64,000 nucleotides of DNA, from the IMG/VR virus record IMGVR_UViG_3300042385_000896, positions 25,661 through 89,660 of that record; one strand, given 5' to 3'. Positions 60,787 to 64,000 of the stretch are shown here, piece by piece. Within the stretch, counting starts at the first letter, position 1; each line of letters opens with the position of its first letter. Under the pieces are notes generated by a model. The model did not search any database and had not been told where the DNA came from. It saw only the letters and a list, made by a program, of their open reading frames with translations. This DNA is from a virus. The position numbers were made by a program, and so were the translations under genes.

Positions 60787-61863
60787 TTTTTCAAACTTTG
60801 GTTTGAGTAAATTCCATATGATATGGTCATATGGTTTTTGGTCCCACATAGCAAAACAGATAGATTTTACTTTAGGATGAACATCACATTTTACCAAATG
60901 TTCTGCAAATTCTTTTTTACTATATTCTTTTTCGTTATCACCATACTTACCGTATCGGAAATAATCATGAGTCTTACCAGCATATTCTGAATAACGATAA
61001 AACTGATAATTCAGTTCCTGAACATACATTTTTATTTTCTTGTAGAACTCATCAGGAACATCTTTTATTATTTCCTCCATATCACCACCAGAACTTAAAA
61101 CTTCCCAAACCGCAGTTGTAGATACGTTAGTCATTATTTTATGAAGACGAAGGTATTCTTCACCTTTTATTTTCATCCTATTACCATTTGAAAATCTAAC
61201 AACAAAACCCTCTTTAGAATCTGCTATCATACGTTTCAAAAAAGTATAATCTTTGATACCGTCGTATTTTTTAACAATGTTTAACTCAAGATTATTTAAT
61301 AAATTTTTAAACCTAACATCGTTATTATTACCTAAATGGATATCAACCTCAACACCACTTTCAGTGTGTATCATCCCTAATAAAACTAAATCCTCAAAAT
61401 CATAAGAACAAACTATTCTGTTTTCAGGATAGATTATCTCAAACAAATAAGTGTAATCAGAATGTAATTTATTATAGTCGTATTTCTGAAGTAACTCAGT
61501 ACCTTTAACCGCCTGGTCAGAAGTGAAAGAACCACGAGTTGCAAGAACCCATTCTCCTTTATAGTTGAATAGGATTCCTAAAGAACCGTCCATTTTTTCA
61601 TATACTTCAAAATCTGAAGTTGAGGTATGTCGGTTTTCTTCTATGTTAAAGAATTTTTTAAATGGTCTTGCAACCACAACTCCGTTATCATCGGTAACTA
61701 AACCTCGGCATTGCACAGTGATATCATCCCATAACTTATATTGGTCACCAGTCACCCCATATTGTACTTTTGGAGTGTAGTTCCATATAGTTAAAGGAAG
61801 GGTTGGGTGCGATTGTTTTTGTACCAAACCCTCATCATAATATTTGTTCAATCTTTCTAACAT
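60781..61863 (-). CDS. RNA ligase, T4 Rnl1-like (360 aa)
   Basis: The nucleotidyl-lysine is in FEVYEKMDGSLGILF (motif I, KxDGS). WVLATRGSF fits motif Ia, and EGFVVRFSNGNRMKIKGEEY matches motifs IV and V. Length (360 aa) is near T4 Rnl1 (374 aa). It seals 5'-phosphate and 3'-OH RNA ends; in T4 it repairs host tRNAs cut during defence. A host-type box ends 4 bp before the ATG (61867-61874), so the mRNA may be leaderless. A second, different ligase is encoded close by. Confidence 0.88.
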   Translation of the reverse strand: MLERLNKYYDEGLVQKQSHPTLPLTIWNYTPKVQYGVTGDQYKLWDDITVQCRGLVTDDNGVVVARPFKKFFNIEENRHTSTSDFEVYEKMDGSLGILFNYKGEWVLATRGSFTSDQAVKGTELLQKYDYNKLHSDYTYLFEIIYPENRIVCSYDFEDLVLLGMIHTESGVEVDIHLGNNNDVRFKNLLNNLELNIVKKYDGIKDYTFLKRMIADSKEGFVVRFSNGNRMKIKGEEYLRLHKIMTNVSTTAVWEVLSSGGDMEEIIKDVPDEFYKKIKMYVQELNYQFYRYSEYAGKTHDYFRYGKYGDNEKEYSKKEFAEHLVKCDVHPKVKSICFAMWDQKPYDHIIWNLLKPKFEKL

Positions 61864-61866
61864 ACC

Positions 61867-61896
61867 ACAAAGGTAATACTTTTTTATTAATTACCA
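61867..61896 (-). promoter_or_regulatory. Host-type promoter of the Rnl1-like gene
   Basis: The minus strand reads TTG, ~19-20 bp spacer, TACCTTTG, then TGGT and the ATG at 61863. Confidence 0.65.
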
Positions 61897-62109
61897 ACTA
61901 TCAACGTCGGTTAAATCTAATTCTGTTTTTGTTTTGTGACTATAAACCACAAGACCACTCCCAATTCCTGTTGGGGTTACTTTCCAAGTGAATGCACCAT
62001 ATTCACCATAAATTGCTTTAATGTGTAATAACCATTCATCATACATTTCCTGTTGTTTCTCATTAAGTTCCTCGTGAATTATAGTTTTTCTTATTTTCTT
62101 CTCTTCCAT
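61891..62109 (-). CDS. Hypothetical small protein between ligase genes (72 aa)
   Basis: Unrecognised. The first half is helical and charged (RKTIIHEELNEKQQEMYDEW), the second is beta-rich with GSGLVVYSHKTKTE. Its start shares one base with the stop of the upstream ligase gene, so the two are coupled. A ligase partner is possible by position only. Confidence 0.6.
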   Translation of the reverse strand: MEEKKIRKTIIHEELNEKQQEMYDEWLLHIKAIYGEYGAFTWKVTPTGIGSGLVVYSHKTKTELDLTDVDSW

Positions 62110-63140
62110 TACTTCTCGTTTAATAAGAATTTATTACTGATAACTTTGAAACTGATTGTTCTATCATTAGAACGAATAACAACCCCTTCTCTATCAAATT
62201 TTGAATTCAACACAGATTTGTCTTCGGCGTATTTCAATAACTCTTCAATAGTGTCAGGTAATACGAAAAACTCATCAACAATTGGAACCATTTTAATCCC
62301 CATAATACCGAGAGCTCTATCTAAATGAGCCAAAGAATGGTATACTTGTAAATCAATGTCAAACAAATTAAAAAATTTCACAGTTTGACCTTTTATTTTG
62401 TAAGGATTCCCTTGAATACCTTCACCAATTAATTCCCCTTGAAGTGAGATATTAACACCAAAGTCTCTCATTTTATTTTCCAAATCTAATTCACGAGCAA
62501 CTTTCCAAAAAGTATTACCTTCTGTTTCAAGTAATTCCAAATTTCTAGAACAAACGCCAAACACTCCATCATTGTAGTAGAACGTTGCAGAAGAACCATC
62601 CAATTTTTCTGTTACGTAAAATTTACGACCTAATGATTTGTATTGTTCATATTCTTTTGTCAAGTTTTGAACTCTTTCCTCATCAGTCTTACGTAAGAAA
62701 GATGGGAATAAACCTTTCACTTTACCTGATAATTCAGCGGGGATTGGTGGTTCGTATTTAACAATCTCCAACATTTCAGTTACGTCTAAACCTTCAAATG
62801 GTGTTACGTAAATGTTAGTATCAGGAGGGTTCAATACTACAATAGGTAAAATTAAACCTTGAGATACTTGACCTCTCATTTTAATTGTTTTTAAACGAAA
62901 ACCTTCTTGGTCTCCCATTTTTTTGTAAGAAGTCTTTCTCAAGAATTCAAACTCATCTCTGATTGGTAAAAATGAATCAATTTCACAGTAGACAACCATA
63001 TCACCTACTTTATGACCAACGTTCTTAGCCACCACAACTTTCCAACTATCCACAATTGCCAATTCAATCACATCAGCCCCCTCAATAGGTTGGATGTCAC
63101 TGATAATTCTAATACTCGCTAACTTTCTCTCTGTGTTCAT
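62109..63140 (-). CDS. RNA ligase, DraRnl/Rnl5-type (343 aa)
   Basis: Residues ~1-120 form an N-terminal OB-like domain (RKLASIRIISDIQPIEGADV, VYCEIDSFLPIRDEFEFLRK) as in the Deinococcus-type ligases. FYVTEKLDGSSATFYYN has the KxDGS motif I; LQGELIGEGIQGNPYKIKGQ fits motif III, and GVVIRSNDRTISFKVIS fits motifs IV-V. It differs in class from the 60781 ligase, giving two routes for RNA-break repair. Confidence 0.88.
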   Translation of the reverse strand: MNTERKLASIRIISDIQPIEGADVIELAIVDSWKVVVAKNVGHKVGDMVVYCEIDSFLPIRDEFEFLRKTSYKKMGDQEGFRLKTIKMRGQVSQGLILPIVVLNPPDTNIYVTPFEGLDVTEMLEIVKYEPPIPAELSGKVKGLFPSFLRKTDEERVQNLTKEYEQYKSLGRKFYVTEKLDGSSATFYYNDGVFGVCSRNLELLETEGNTFWKVARELDLENKMRDFGVNISLQGELIGEGIQGNPYKIKGQTVKFFNLFDIDLQVYHSLAHLDRALGIMGIKMVPIVDEFFVLPDTIEELLKYAEDKSVLNSKFDREGVVIRSNDRTISFKVISNKFLLNEK

Positions 63141-63315
63141 ATAATTTTCTCCCTATACATTTAGTTTCTTCTTTTATATCCCATAACCCACCTCTTTTTT
63201 CAGGTGATATCATATGACAATTATGGGGTTTATCATGTTTTATCGAATGATTAGTAATCATTTCGTTATGTTTGTTTTTAACAACCCAAGGACATTCCTT
63301 ACACGGTTTTTTCAT
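63109..63315 (-). CDS. Small cysteine-containing protein (68 aa)
   Basis: Possible zinc-binding: KPCKECPWV (CxxCPW) at the start, then HNCHM and TKCIGR later. The overall pattern resembles small phage DUF proteins with a CxxCxW start, but I do not assign a function. It overlaps the ligase start by 32 bp. Confidence 0.62.
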   Translation of the reverse strand: MKKPCKECPWVVKNKHNEMITNHSIKHDKPHNCHMISPEKRGGLWDIKEETKCIGRKLYEHREKVSEY

Positions 63316-63571
63316 CTCGTAAATATTCTAAAATTCTTTCAATTTTGTGAGCATCATCGTGATTAAATAAAAATTCATCAAACGCTCCATATCTAGATTT
63401 TCTTCCAAAAATATATTTTATTCCATAAACCAATCTTTCCCAAAAAGGTCTTTCATTCAAATGAATGTGGAAATAAACCATCGGAAAATCTTCATCTTGT
63501 TCGTATAGAACAATTAATTGGTGGTCGGTTGAATGGCAGCTACAGATTAAAATGTCTTTATCGTGTTTCAT
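63299..63571 (-). CDS. Hypothetical protein (90 aa)
   Basis: Unrecognised. The beginning (DILICSCHSTDHQLIVLYEQ) is a small beta domain with a Cys-x-Cys-x-x-x-x-His pattern, and the end is helical (DDAHKIERILEYLRDEK). It overlaps the upstream start of the 68-aa gene by 17 bp. Metal binding is possible. Confidence 0.6.
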   Translation of the reverse strand: MKHDKDILICSCHSTDHQLIVLYEQDEDFPMVYFHIHLNERPFWERLVYGIKYIFGRKSRYGAFDEFLFNHDDAHKIERILEYLRDEKTV

Positions 63572-63575
63572 ATTA

Positions 63576-64000
63576 TTATCCTTTATCTTTGTTAATTATT
63601 TCATCAGTGTGATGGTCATTATCCATCTCAGATACTTTATCTCTGTGTCGTAACATAGGAACAACTTCACGTCGAATGTTGTATGGTCGAAATTCTGGAT
63701 GACCATCCATACCAACATCTAATCGTTGTCCTTTACCTAAACGTAAAGTAGTTGGTAAGTGACAGTGTCCGTGAAGGTGCATAACACCCTTGTTTAAACC
63801 ATCCCAAGAACTTATTGGGTAGTGCATTAAACGGAACGTGTGCTCGTCAATTTTTAGAGTGTTGTAGTGAGAAACACTTTTGAAATACCCCTGACAACCG
63901 TCTCGGTTATTTTCAATGTGGTGGTCATGGTTACCTAAAATAAGGTGAATGTTTTTACAAACAATTCTATCCCAAAATTCTTTGATTGATTCAAAACCTC
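63576..64000 (-). CDS. Calcineurin-like metallophosphoesterase (5' end outside window)
   Basis: In the frame running off the right edge, LILGNHDHH is the metal-binding GNHD motif and MHLHGHCHLP is the GHxH motif, with RLMHYPISSWDG between. The N-terminal D-x-H and GDxxD sites would lie outside the window. The C-terminal ~40 residues (RPYNIRREVVPML...) are basic and polar. It may act on nucleotides or phosphoesters, as in related phage and bacterial enzymes. Only the last ~141 codons are visible. Confidence 0.87.
   Translation of the reverse strand, partial: GFESIKEFWDRIVCKNIHLILGNHDHHIENNRDGCQGYFKSVSHYNTLKIDEHTFRLMHYPISSWDGLNKGVMHLHGHCHLPTTLRLGKGQRLDVGMDGHPEFRPYNIRREVVPMLRHRDKVSEMDNDHHTDEIINKDKG

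Overview
This window reads as part of a large T4-like (myovirus) phage genome that infects a Bacteroidota host. Phage evidence: in T4 order on the minus strand it carries large terminase (gp17), portal (gp20), prohead protease (gp21), an acidic scaffold (gp22-like) and major capsid protein (gp23), plus a gp5-like OB-fold baseplate protein and a gp55-like late sigma factor. Host evidence: the DNA is AT-rich, start codons lack Shine-Dalgarno sequences, and many transcripts start from the Bacteroidota promoter TTTG-N19/20-TAnnTTTG. Translation and RNA-repair genes (tmRNA, ribosomal protein bS21, two RNA ligases, a ClpC-like ATPase) fit a jumbo phage. The host and genome size are inferred, not shown.

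Layout. 1-10,035 (minus): tail-fibre region with a giant collagen-like gene that runs off the left edge, a LamG-type protein and two Thr/Pro-repeat proteins. 10,086-12,706 (plus): five small proteins of unknown function, including a WYL-like one. 12,819-24,653 (plus): glycan-modification block (at least five glycosyltransferases, a cytidylyltransferase, a shortened DegT-type aminotransferase, a methyltransferase, a hexapeptide-repeat acyltransferase and a MaoC-type dehydratase), interleaved with a DnaQ-like exonuclease, dUTPase, PhoH, a HAD-like protein and the late sigma factor. 24,679-30,963 (plus): baseplate and fibre genes. 31,085-34,027: small plus-strand genes, a methylglyoxal synthase and a minus-strand OmpA-domain protein. 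34,024-51,887 (minus): head genes, with a bS21 gene on the opposite strand. 51,999-56,317: ClpC-like ATPase, M20-type peptidase and one unknown protein. 56,406-58,578: RNA region with a tmRNA on plus and a predicted ~1.33-kb non-coding RNA on minus. 58,579-64,000: a small lipoprotein, a lysis module, RNA ligases and a metallophosphoesterase cut by the right edge.

Two promoter classes appear. RNA genes, the ClpC-like gene, the M20 peptidase and an RNA ligase have host-type TAnnTTTG boxes. Virion genes on both strands instead have ATATTTAT on the coding strand shortly before the start codon. This is the reverse complement of ATAAATAT and resembles an inverted T4 late promoter; the gp55-like factor is its natural candidate reader.

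The most novel material is RNA. The ~1.33-kb minus-strand transcript has tandem promoters, at least six local hairpins (several with GNRA or UUCG tetraloops), a strong terminator and no coding potential; it may be a GOLLD/ROOL-like ornate RNA or a new class. A ~110-nt RNA at 35,480-35,592 shows the motif AACGATTYAGATAC in two hairpin loops, and a third copy sits in a hairpin just upstream of the large RNA. Several head-region proteins also share N-terminal leaders ending in [LI]xE, suggesting joint processing by the phage prohead protease.
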